From Thermoproteota archaeon (GTDB lineage Archaea; Thermoproteota; Methanomethylicia; Methanomethylicales; Methanomethylicaceae): a stretch of DNA of 38,763 nucleotides. Location: NCBI GenBank assembly GCA_030055575.1, contig JASFYL010000007.1, positions 1 through 38,763 on the forward strand. The letters run 5' to 3'. Position numbers and translations under genes: made by a program. Of the stretch, positions 32,178 to 38,763 are shown piece after piece; position 1 is the first letter of the stretch; the number at the start of each line of letters is the position of its first letter. The notes under the pieces were generated by a model. That model was given only the letters and a program-made list of their open reading frames with translations. It did no database searches and was not told the origin of the DNA.

Positions 32178-33755
32178 GTGTCGCAAATGGAAGGGGTGTT
32201 CGTCAGCAACTTCATCGATCCGGTCAAAGCCAGAGCTAAATTCCCTGAGAGGGTTTACGTCCTAGACACAACATTAAGAGACGGAGAGCAGACGCCGGGG
32301 GTCTGCTTCACGCTCGAGGAGAAGATAGAGATCGCCAAGAGGCTTGACGAGCTTGGCGTGGATGTGATAGAGGCAGGGTTCCCCGTCAACTCGGAGGAGG
32401 AGTGCAACACTGTGAAGACGATAAAGAGGGAGGGGCTCAAGGCAAAAGTCTGCGGCCTAGCCAGGTGCGTTATCAATGACATTGACGCGTGCATAAAGAG
32501 CGAGGTCGACAGAGTACACATATTCATAGCCACCTCCGACATTCACCTTAAGTATAAGCTCAGGATGGACGAGGAGAGGGCGCTTACGCAGGCACTTGCT
32601 GCGACCGAATACGTGAAGGACCATGGGCTCGAGTGTGAGTTCTCCTGCGAAGACGCCACAAGGACTCCCATAGAGCGGCTTGTCAGGTTCTATGGATCGG
32701 TCGAGGAGCGGGGCGCTGATGTGCACAACGTCCCAGACACGGTCGGGGTCATGGAGCCGGAGGCTATGTTTGACCTGATCAGCAGGCTCAAGGCTTTGCT
32801 CAGGAAGCCAATATCCATGCACTGCCACAACGACTTCGGGCTCGCGACCGCGAACACCTTGGCAGGGGTCAAGGCAGGGGCATCCCAGATCCATGTGACG
32901 GTCAACGGCCTTGGCGAAAGGGCCGGGAACGCCAGCCTCGAACAGACCGTGACTGCCTTGACAGCGATGTATGGCGTGAGGACGGGGATCAAGCTAAGCC
33001 TGTTGAAAGAAGTCTCGAAGGTTGTGGAAAGGAGCAGCATGATACCGCTGCCTCCAAACTTCCCGATCGTGGGGAATAATGCCTTCGCCCACGAGGCAGG
33101 CATACATGTCCACGGGGTCCTCGCCAAGGCAGAGAGCTACGAACCCCTTACGCCCGAGATGGTCGGGCAGAAGAGGAGGATCGTGATGGGCAAGCACACC
33201 GGAAAGCACGGTGTCGCTAATTTCGTCAAGGAAAAGTACAACCTCACTGAAGAACAGATAGCTGCGGTTGTGGAAAGGGTCAGGACGCTTGCAATAAGGA
33301 AGAAGAAAATCACGGAGGATGACGTGAATGCCGTTGTGGACGGCATACTAGGTAGCGTGCCGGACCAAGAAAAGCTGCTGAGGCTGGATGAGATACTCGT
33401 GGTCACAGGAAACAAGATAACGCCCACAGCATCTGTGCAGCTCATCCACAACAGCCAGAGGAGGGTTGCGGCAGGAATAGGCACTGGTCCAGTTGATGCG
33501 CTCTCTAAAGCCATCCAGTCGGCATTAGGCGAGGAGATCAGGCTCCTCAACTACAAATTGGAGGCGATCTCGGGAGGGACGGACTCTCTCTGCACCGTCG
33601 AAGTAATGACCGAAGACAGAGAAGGGAGGACAGCCATGGGGCTCGCTGTGGGGGGGGACATAGTCATGGCATCAGCAAATGCTCTGATGGAGAGCCTAAA
33701 CAGAATATACTCCAAGAGAGAGAAAGACTGCCAACAAAACAAGCAGATAAAATGA
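32178..33755 (+). CDS. leuA: 2-isopropylmalate synthase or (R)-citramalate synthase (LeuA/CimA family)
   Basis: 525 residues. The N-terminal TIM barrel has the acyl-transfer motif LDTTLRDGEQTPGVCFT, the metal-binding SMHCHNDFGLATANTLAG and VNGLGERAGNASLEQ segments. Residues ~390-510 are the LeuA allosteric dimer domain (PTASVQLIHNSQRRVAAGIGTGPVDALSKAI). The presence of that domain favours LeuA or CimA over AksA homocitrate synthase, which is shorter. LeuA joins acetyl-CoA and 2-oxoisovalerate in leucine synthesis; CimA uses pyruvate for isoleucine. Sequence alone does not settle which. A standalone gene; likely feedback-inhibited through the C-terminal domain. Confidence 0.85.
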   Translation: MSQMEGVFVSNFIDPVKARAKFPERVYVLDTTLRDGEQTPGVCFTLEEKIEIAKRLDELGVDVIEAGFPVNSEEECNTVKTIKREGLKAKVCGLARCVINDIDACIKSEVDRVHIFIATSDIHLKYKLRMDEERALTQALAATEYVKDHGLECEFSCEDATRTPIERLVRFYGSVEERGADVHNVPDTVGVMEPEAMFDLISRLKALLRKPISMHCHNDFGLATANTLAGVKAGASQIHVTVNGLGERAGNASLEQTVTALTAMYGVRTGIKLSLLKEVSKVVERSSMIPLPPNFPIVGNNAFAHEAGIHVHGVLAKAESYEPLTPEMVGQKRRIVMGKHTGKHGVANFVKEKYNLTEEQIAAVVERVRTLAIRKKKITEDDVNAVVDGILGSVPDQEKLLRLDEILVVTGNKITPTASVQLIHNSQRRVAAGIGTGPVDALSKAIQSALGEEIRLLNYKLEAISGGTDSLCTVEVMTEDREGRTAMGLAVGGDIVMASANALMESLNRIYSKREKDCQQNKQIK

Positions 33756-33801
33756 AGGGAGTATGCTGGAAAAAAGAAGGTGTTGGTTATTATGAGTGCG
33801 A

Positions 33802-33826
33802 GGGTCGGGCATCTGCCCGCCGACCC
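33802..33826. terminator. Hairpin between convergent leuA and cdc48
   Basis: GGGTCGG (33802-33808) and CCGACCC (33820-33826) form a perfect 7-bp stem with an 11-base loop that can add two inner pairs. It stands between two stop codons and could end transcription from either side; no long T-tract follows. Confidence 0.45.
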
Positions 33827-33832
33827 CCCCTT

Positions 33833-35992
33833 TCAGACGAACATCTTCCCCAGCACCTTTCTAGAGTCATTGTACCTGAGCATGTCCTCCCTCGATACGC
33901 TGGGATGCACCGCCTTCAGGGCTTCCTCAAAATGCCTCATCTGGATCTTCTTGGGCTTCATGTCCTCCCTTAAGGCACTGAGAGCGGCCTCGCGACACAA
34001 GGCTGCCAGGTCAGCGCCGGAGTACCCCTCGGTCTTATCCGCAAGAGCCTTGAGGTCCACTCCTCCGTCCAGCGGCATCTTCCTGGTGTGAACTTTCAGG
34101 ATCGCCTCCCTAGCAGCTCTGTCGGGCAACGGGATGTAGACAGACCGGTCGAACCTACCAGGCCTAAGCAGTGCTGGATCGATGAGCTCAGGTCGGTTAG
34201 TCGCGCCGATGACCACGACATTCTTGAGTGAGACCAGACCGTCCATCTCCGAGAGGATCTGGTTGACCATCCTCTCAGTCACTCCCGAGTCGTGCTGCTC
34301 CCCTCGCCTGGGGGCGATCGAGTCCAGCTCGTCGAAGAAGACTATGCAAGGAGCCGCCTGCCTCGCCTTCTTGAAGATCTCCCTAATCGCCTTCTCCGAT
34401 TCGCCAACCCACTTGCTGAGGACTTCCGGCCCCTTCACGCTGATGAAGTTTGCCTGGCTCTCTGTAGCTACTGCCTTAGCCAGGAGCGTCTTCCCAGTCC
34501 CTGGAGGACCGTACATCAGGATCCCCTTGGGAGGCTCTATGCCCATCTGTTCGAAGAGCTCAGGGTGCTTGAGAGGCCACTCGACCATCTCCCGTAGCTG
34601 CCTCTTTACTTCCTCCAGCCCGCCCACATCGTCCCAGTGAACCTCGGGCACTTCAACGTAGACCTCCCGGAGGGCAGAAGGTGTGATCTCCCTCATGGCT
34701 TCTAGGAAGTCGGCCTTCGAGACCTTCAGGGCGCTCAGTATCGAGGCGGGGATGGTTTGCTTCTGCAAATCCAGCTTCGGAAGGAAGCGCCTAAGTGCCC
34801 TCATGGCGGCCTCGCGACACAACGCTGCCAGGTCCGCGCCGGAGTGACCGTGCGTCATGCCGGCGATCTCCTCTATATTGACGTCCTCGCTGAGAGGCAT
34901 GCCACGGACATGGACCTGCAGGATCTCCTGTCGAGCCTTCTTATCGGGCATGGAGATAGCTAGCTCGCGGTCGAACCTCCCCGGGCGCCTCAGCGCTGGG
35001 TCTATGGCGTCTGGTCTGTTGGTGGCAGCGATGACGATGACTTGACCCCTGCTCTTCAGACCGTCCATCAGAGACAAGAGCTGGGCCACTACACGCCTCT
35101 CGACCTCCCCGGTCACCTCCTCCCTTTTCGGGGCTATGGAATCTATCTCGTCAATGAATATGATGCTAGGCGCGTTCTTCTCGGCTTCCTCGAAGATCTC
35201 CCTGAGCTTCTGCTCCGACTCCCCATAGAACTTGCTCATTATCTCCGGTCCGTTGATTGAGATGAAGTTTGCTCCGGATTCGTTCGCCACCGCCTTAGCC
35301 AGGAGCGTCTTACCGCACCCCGGAGGACCGTACATCAGGATCCCCTTTGGAGGCTCTATGCCCAAGTGCTTGAAGAGCTCGGGGTGTCGCATCGGGAGCT
35401 CTATCATCTCCCTTATCTTTTCCTTAGCATCCTCAAGCCCACCTATGTCCTCATAGGATACCTTCGGCCTCGAAGTGTCTACCTCCTTCACGGGCTCTTC
35501 CTTGACCACTACTTCGGTTTCCTCTGTGACGAAACCCGATGGTTCAGGCTGGATCGATGCAACCACAAGCCTAAGCGCCTCACCCAGTATCGGGACCAGG
35601 ACAGTATCGCCCTTACTGAGTGGCTTATCCTGTAGGATCTGTCTAACGTAGACCCCAAAGTCTGAGCTGAATCGGATAGGCTCGGTGGGTGCGAGCACGA
35701 GCTTTGAGACGGGCTTGATATCGACCTTTGAGACCCTGACAGAGTCCCCGATCGATGTGCCAGTATTGTGGCGTATTATGCCGTCTATCCTGATTATTTC
35801 GTGATCCTCGTCCTCGGAGTAAGCCGGCCAAGCTATGGCTACCGTCTTCCGCTTGCCCTCCAGCTCTATGAAGTCGCCCGGCCTCAGGGAGAGGGTGCCC
35901 ATCGTCCTTCTGTTGAGCCTAGCCAAGGCTCGACCCACATCCCTTGTCCTTGCCTCAGCGACCTCAAGTTCAATTGTCTGTTTTCCGGTCAT
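33833..35992 (-). CDS. cdc48: CDC48/VAT-family AAA+ ATPase
   Basis: 719 residues. The N-domain (residues ~1-170) has the double-psi barrel and beta-clam regions ([19 protein letters not shown]..., [14 protein letters not shown]). Domain D1 has Walker [15 protein letters not shown], Walker [15 protein letters not shown] and the arginine-finger region [12 protein letters not shown]2 has [28 protein letters not shown] and [10 protein letters not shown]. It unfolds and extracts proteins using ATP, commonly feeding the proteasome. Its start is a few bases after a TATA-like element, so the mRNA may be leaderless. It is divergent from hsp20 with a shared, symmetric control region. D1 and D2 share long near-identical DNA. 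Confidence 0.97.
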   Translation of the reverse strand: MTGKQTIELEVAEARTRDVGRALARLNRRTMGTLSLRPGDFIELEGKRKTVAIAWPAYSEDEDHEIIRIDGIIRHNTGTSIGDSVRVSKVDIKPVSKLVLAPTEPIRFSSDFGVYVRQILQDKPLSKGDTVLVPILGEALRLVVASIQPEPSGFVTEETEVVVKEEPVKEVDTSRPKVSYEDIGGLEDAKEKIREMIELPMRHPELFKHLGIEPPKGILMYGPPGCGKTLLAKAVANESGANFISINGPEIMSKFYGESEQKLREIFEEAEKNAPSIIFIDEIDSIAPKREEVTGEVERRVVAQLLSLMDGLKSRGQVIVIAATNRPDAIDPALRRPGRFDRELAISMPDKKARQEILQVHVRGMPLSEDVNIEEIAGMTHGHSGADLAALCREAAMRALRRFLPKLDLQKQTIPASILSALKVSKADFLEAMREITPSALREVYVEVPEVHWDDVGGLEEVKRQLREMVEWPLKHPELFEQMGIEPPKGILMYGPPGTGKTLLAKAVATESQANFISVKGPEVLSKWVGESEKAIREIFKKARQAAPCIVFFDELDSIAPRRGEQHDSGVTERMVNQILSEMDGLVSLKNVVVIGATNRPELIDPALLRPGRFDRSVYIPLPDRAAREAILKVHTRKMPLDGGVDLKALADKTEGYSGADLAALCREAALSALREDMKPKKIQMRHFEEALKAVHPSVSREDMLRYNDSRKVLGKMFV

Positions 35993-36014
35993 CTTGATAC
36001 ACCTTGAGTACCAA

Positions 36015-36050
36015 TATATAGCAGAAAGATATATATTTTACTGCGATATA
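36015..36050. promoter_or_regulatory. Symmetric control region shared by cdc48 and hsp20
   Basis: TATATAGCAG (36015-36024) and CTGCGATATA (36041-36050) are inverted copies with one mismatch, 16 bases apart, enclosing GATATATATTTTA. The left half overlaps a TATA box for cdc48, the spacer holds one for hsp20. Likely operator for a heat-shock regulator acting on both chaperone genes. Confidence 0.5.
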
Positions 36051-36071
36051 TTTTGTATCGAGGTGGTCGGG

Positions 36072-36515
36072 ATGTCTTACGGGATGGACATATTCGATGA
36101 ATTTAGGAGGATGGCAAGGGAGATGGAAAGACTGATGGGCAGCATGACCGAGGAGATGCAAAGGAGGCTGCCGGTCGCCAAGGAAAGCGGGTTCAGGGAA
36201 CCCCTCGTAGACATAAATGAGACCAGCGACGAAGTTATCGTGACCGCGGAGCTCCCTGGTGTTTCCAAGGAGAACATTGAGCTGAACTTGAGCGAGAACA
36301 CGCTGGAGATAAAGACCTCCCAGAAGGAGGACATCGCTTTTGAGAAGGAGGGCTACAGGAGAAGGGAAAGGAGATCGATGAATTTCTACAGGTTGATTGA
36401 GCTCCCTTGCGGGGTCGACGGTTCCAAAGTCAAGGCATCCTTCAACAACGGCGTGCTTGAGGTAAGGATGCCAAAGTTAGAGAAGTCTAGGAAGTACTCG
36501 ATCAAAATCGAGTAA
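36072..36515 (+). CDS. hsp20: Hsp20/alpha-crystallin family small heat-shock protein
   Basis: 147 residues from ATG 36072 with GAGGTGG upstream; the ORF track extends into the promoter. The N-terminal ~45 residues are helical (FDEFRRMAREMERLMGS), followed by an alpha-crystallin domain: PLVDINETSDEVIVTAELPGVSKENIELNL, RRERRSMNFYRLIELP and the terminal GVLEVRMPKLEKSR. The last strand carries IKIE, a variant of the I-x-I oligomerisation motif. It holds unfolding proteins during stress and works with refolding or unfolding machines such as CDC48 next door. Confidence 0.93.
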   Translation: MSYGMDIFDEFRRMAREMERLMGSMTEEMQRRLPVAKESGFREPLVDINETSDEVIVTAELPGVSKENIELNLSENTLEIKTSQKEDIAFEKEGYRRRERRSMNFYRLIELPCGVDGSKVKASFNNGVLEVRMPKLEKSRKYSIKIE

Positions 36516-36521
36516 TCCGGA

Positions 36522-36541
36522 TTTTTTCTTTTTTTCTTTTT
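36522..36541 (+). terminator. Poly-T terminator after hsp20
   Basis: TTTTTTCTTTTTTTCTTTT begins seven bases after the hsp20 stop, the clearest archaeal termination tract in the window. Confidence 0.7.
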
Positions 36542-36649
36542 GATTTGTTGTTTTCAATCCCAAGGAAGGAGCACTAGAGGATTAAACCCTATTCCAAGCA
36601 TACAAGTATTTTTATTACTCCAGGATGATATTAGGCGAGGGGGCCTTTG

Positions 36650-36946
36650 ATGGAAAAGATAAAAGTGGTCTCGAAAGAGAGGACGGAGAGGCTGGCTTGG
36701 TTGGCAAGGATAGAGCTGAGCACGGAGGAAGTCGAGAAGTTCACCGGACAGCTTAACAGGATACTCGAGTTTGCGGGCGCCCTAGACACCCCGGAACTCG
36801 AGGGTGTGGATCCGACTTTCCATGTACTCGAGATCGAAAACATGTTCAGGGAAGACGTAGAGGAACATGGGCTCAATAGGGAGGAAGCTCTAGCGACGGC
36901 AGCCAAGGTGAAGGACGGTTTCATAGTGGCTCCCAAGATAGTCTAG
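36650..36946 (+). CDS. gatC: Glutamyl/aspartyl-tRNA amidotransferase subunit C
   Basis: 98 residues from ATG 36650 (the ORF track begins one codon earlier at TTG). Conserved GatC pattern: WLARIELSTEEVEKFTGQLNRILEFAGALDTPELEGVDPTFHV, then MFREDVEEHGLNREEALATAAKVKDGFIVAPKIV. It wraps around GatA and GatB and stabilises the complex that converts Glu-tRNA(Gln) or Asp-tRNA(Asn) to the amidated form. First gene of gatCAB, with a TATA-like AGTATTTTTATTA at about 36605. Confidence 0.93.
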   Translation: MEKIKVVSKERTERLAWLARIELSTEEVEKFTGQLNRILEFAGALDTPELEGVDPTFHVLEIENMFREDVEEHGLNREEALATAAKVKDGFIVAPKIV

Positions 36947-36961
36947 GCGGTCGGTATTCCT

Positions 36962-38383
36962 ATGCCCGATATTCTTGAGATGACACTCTTCGAACTAGTC
37001 GAGGCTGTTAAATGCGGGGAGATCGAAAGAGATGAGCCCTTCGAGGCATATATCGAGAGGATAAAGAAGGTAAATTCAGATTATAACGCTTACATAACGA
37101 TCAATGAGCGCGGGAGGAGCAGCGGGGCAGGGATACTCGAGGGCGCCCCCATAGCGATTAAGGACTGTATCTGCACGAAGGGGATAAGGACGACCTGTGC
37201 CTCAAAGATACTTAGCGGGTATGTCCCGCCATATGACGCCACGGTGGTCACAAGGATCAAGGCAGAGGGAGGGGCCATCACCGGAAAGACGAACATGGAC
37301 GAGTTTGCAATGGGCTCGTCCACTGAGAATTCGGGCTTCTTTCCGAGCCTCAACCCGTGGGACCGGAACAGGGTGCCAGGCGGTTCTTCCGGGGGTTCAG
37401 CGGTTGCTGTATCCGCTAGGATGGCCGTGGCTGCGCTAGGTTCAGACACAGGAGGATCTGTCAGATGCCCTGCCAGCTTTTGCGGCCTAGTAGGGATTAA
37501 GCCGACATACGGACTCGTCAGCAGGTATGGTCTTGTCGCCTACGCTAATAGCCTTGAGCAAATAGGTCCCCTAACAAGGAATGTGAGGGACTGTGCCTTG
37601 ATGCTGAACACGATAGGCGGTTACGACCCGAGAGACAGCACTTCAATCCCCAGAAGGGCTGAGGACTACCTCAAGTACCTTGAGATGGAGGTAAAAGGGA
37701 TAAGGATCGGGGTGCCGCAAGATTTCTTCGGCGATGGGACCGACCCCAAGGTCGAAAAGGCAGTATGGGATGGGATACACGCCCTCGAGGGGCTCGGGGC
37801 CACCTACGAGGAGACAAGCCTACCTTCCCTCAAGTATGCCCTTCCTGCGTACTACATCATCGCGATGTCCGAGGCAAGCTCCAACCTAGCGAGGTTCGAC
37901 GGGATAAGGTACGGGACGCGCGAGGACGATGAAGGGATGAACTGGGAAGAGTCGTTTTCCAGGACTAGGGGTAGGAACTTCGGCAGTGAGGTCAAGAGGA
38001 GGATAATACTGGGCACATTCGCTCTCTCATCGGGGTACTATGAGGAGTACTACCTCAAGGCGCTGAAGGCCAGGACGCTGATAAGGATGGACTTCCAGCG
38101 CCTATTCAAGGACTTCGACATACTGGTGGGACCGACAATGCCTACACCAGCATTCAGAATCGGGGAGAAGACGGAGGATCCGCTGACCATGTACATGAGC
38201 GATATAGACACGGTCTCTATCAACCTCGCCGGCATCCCGGCTATCTCCGTGCCGTGCGGGTTCGCCGACGGGCTGCCGGTCGGAATGCAGATCATGGCCC
38301 CGCCTCTGGGGGAGGGGAGGCTGATCAGGGCTGCCAAGGGGGTTGAAGAGGAGCTGAGGCTCGACCTCAGACCCCCCATTTGA
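36962..38383 (+). CDS. gatA: Glutamyl/aspartyl-tRNA amidotransferase subunit A
   Basis: 473 residues of the amidase-signature family. The Ser-cisSer-Lys triad is visible: Lys in GAPIAIKDCICTKGIRTTC (~residue 67), and the two serines in PGGSSGGSAVAVSARMAVAALGSDTGGSVRCPASFCGLVG. It releases ammonia from glutamine or asparagine and channels it to GatB. Starts 15 bases after gatC. A GGTGA ribosome site for gatB overlaps its stop region. Confidence 0.96.
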   Translation: MPDILEMTLFELVEAVKCGEIERDEPFEAYIERIKKVNSDYNAYITINERGRSSGAGILEGAPIAIKDCICTKGIRTTCASKILSGYVPPYDATVVTRIKAEGGAITGKTNMDEFAMGSSTENSGFFPSLNPWDRNRVPGGSSGGSAVAVSARMAVAALGSDTGGSVRCPASFCGLVGIKPTYGLVSRYGLVAYANSLEQIGPLTRNVRDCALMLNTIGGYDPRDSTSIPRRAEDYLKYLEMEVKGIRIGVPQDFFGDGTDPKVEKAVWDGIHALEGLGATYEETSLPSLKYALPAYYIIAMSEASSNLARFDGIRYGTREDDEGMNWEESFSRTRGRNFGSEVKRRIILGTFALSSGYYEEYYLKALKARTLIRMDFQRLFKDFDILVGPTMPTPAFRIGEKTEDPLTMYMSDIDTVSINLAGIPAISVPCGFADGLPVGMQIMAPPLGEGRLIRAAKGVEEELRLDLRPPI

Positions 38384-38395
38384 GGTGATACAAAA

Positions 38396-38763
38396 GTGAC
38401 GGAAGGCGGAGTTGTCATAGGGATCGAAGTGCACTGCCAGCTGAACAAGCTTAAGACGAAGCTCTTCTGCGGCTGCAGCACCGATTATAGGGGAAAGGAG
38501 CCGAACACGAACGTTTGCGAGGTCTGCCTCGGGCACCCGGGGGCGCTGCCTAGACCCAATGCTAAGGCAGTAGAAATGGCAGTCATGGCTGGGCTGGCGC
38601 TAAAGAGTCAAGTGAGCGAGAAGACGTCATTCTACAGGAAGAACTACTACTACGTAGACATGGGAAAGAACTTCCAAATATCGATGTATGAGACGAAGGG
38701 CTCGAAGACCATATGCGAGGGGGGCTACATAGACATTAACGCGGAGGGGGGGAGGAAGAGGGT
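38396..38763 (+). CDS. gatB: Glutamyl/aspartyl-tRNA amidotransferase subunit B, 5' part (cut by window end)
   Basis: The first ~122 residues from GTG 38396, behind GAGGTGA; the gene runs off the window. IGIEVHCQLNKLKTKLFCGCS, then NTNVCEVCLGHPGALPRPN, are the GatB signature with the CxC...CxxC zinc site. The following NYYYVDMGKNFQISMYE segment is part of the kinase cradle. GatB rather than the archaeal GatE is identified by pairing with gatC and gatA. It phosphorylates the tRNA-bound glutamate or aspartate before amidation. Confidence 0.95.
   Translation, partial: MTEGGVVIGIEVHCQLNKLKTKLFCGCSTDYRGKEPNTNVCEVCLGHPGALPRPNAKAVEMAVMAGLALKSQVSEKTSFYRKNYYYVDMGKNFQISMYETKGSKTICEGGYIDINAEGGRKR

Noticed and set aside
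1-38763. tRNA/rRNA genes, CRISPR arrays, insertion sequences, prophage or attachment sites
   Set aside because: Looked for T-arm motifs, regularly spaced repeats, transposase/integrase motifs and flanking repeats by eye; none convincing.

Overview
The window (38.8 kb) comes from a methanogenic archaeon. It carries the three structural subunits of methyl-coenzyme M reductase (mcrB-mcrG-mcrA), the McrA thioglycine pair YcaO/TfuA, component A2 (AtwA), two more methanogenesis-marker families, an archaeal TATA-binding protein, a two-domain CDC48 ATPase and a GatCAB cluster. Many starts are GTG or TTG preceded by GGAGG/GGTGA-type ribosome sites, and promoters look like archaeal TATA boxes. The mcr cluster is B-G-A with no mcrC or mcrD beside it, unlike the usual euryarchaeal mcrBDCGA. 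My inference is a non-classical methanogen such as Methanomethylicia/Verstraetearchaeota or another TACK-type lineage, but no 16S rRNA is present to settle it.

Layout. 1-9.9 kb holds housekeeping and small genes: an ACT-domain regulator, an orphan TrpB2, an HTH/membrane-protein pair, a small secreted protein, triosephosphate isomerase, NadE with a PD-(D/E)xK nuclease-like gene, a ThiD-ThiN enzyme divergent from its ThiN-domain regulator, and a TGS GTPase. 9.9-24.6 kb is a methanogenesis island. A plus-strand block (marker 15 - YcaO - TfuA - AtwA) is followed by marker 2 (minus), DUF2098 and a soluble P-type-ATPase-like HAD protein (plus), then a long minus-strand run: a sulfonate/taurine-type ABC transporter, an HTH regulator, mcrBGA and a DUF483-like gene. 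24.7-27.2 kb holds a DUF4443-type regulator, a DUF2124-like gene with a gamma carbonic anhydrase, and two uncharacterised small genes. 27.4-31.6 kb holds pyruvate:ferredoxin oxidoreductase (gamma-delta fusion, alpha, beta), signal peptidase I and TBP. 31.7-38.8 kb holds a carboxymuconolactone-decarboxylase-like protein, LeuA-type synthase, CDC48, Hsp20, and gatC-gatA-gatB (cut by the window end).

How the genes fit together. MCR makes methane from methyl-CoM and CoB; YcaO/TfuA install the active-site thioglycine; A2 and probably the BadF-type marker 15 protein serve ATP-dependent activation. The ABC transporter directly upstream of mcr has the architecture of sulfonate importers. Coenzyme M is itself a sulfonate, so CoM uptake is the most interesting hypothesis in the window. 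Pyruvate:ferredoxin oxidoreductase, carbonic anhydrase, LeuA and TrpB2 supply carbon and amino-acid metabolism.

Other points worth a look are a pair of mutually exclusive hairpins plus a long inverted repeat before atwA, an unusual residue next to the McrA thioglycine, near-identical internal DNA repeats in tbp and cdc48, and a shared symmetric control region between cdc48 and hsp20. No tRNA, rRNA, CRISPR array, insertion sequence or prophage was found. No gene-free stretch reaches 300 bases.
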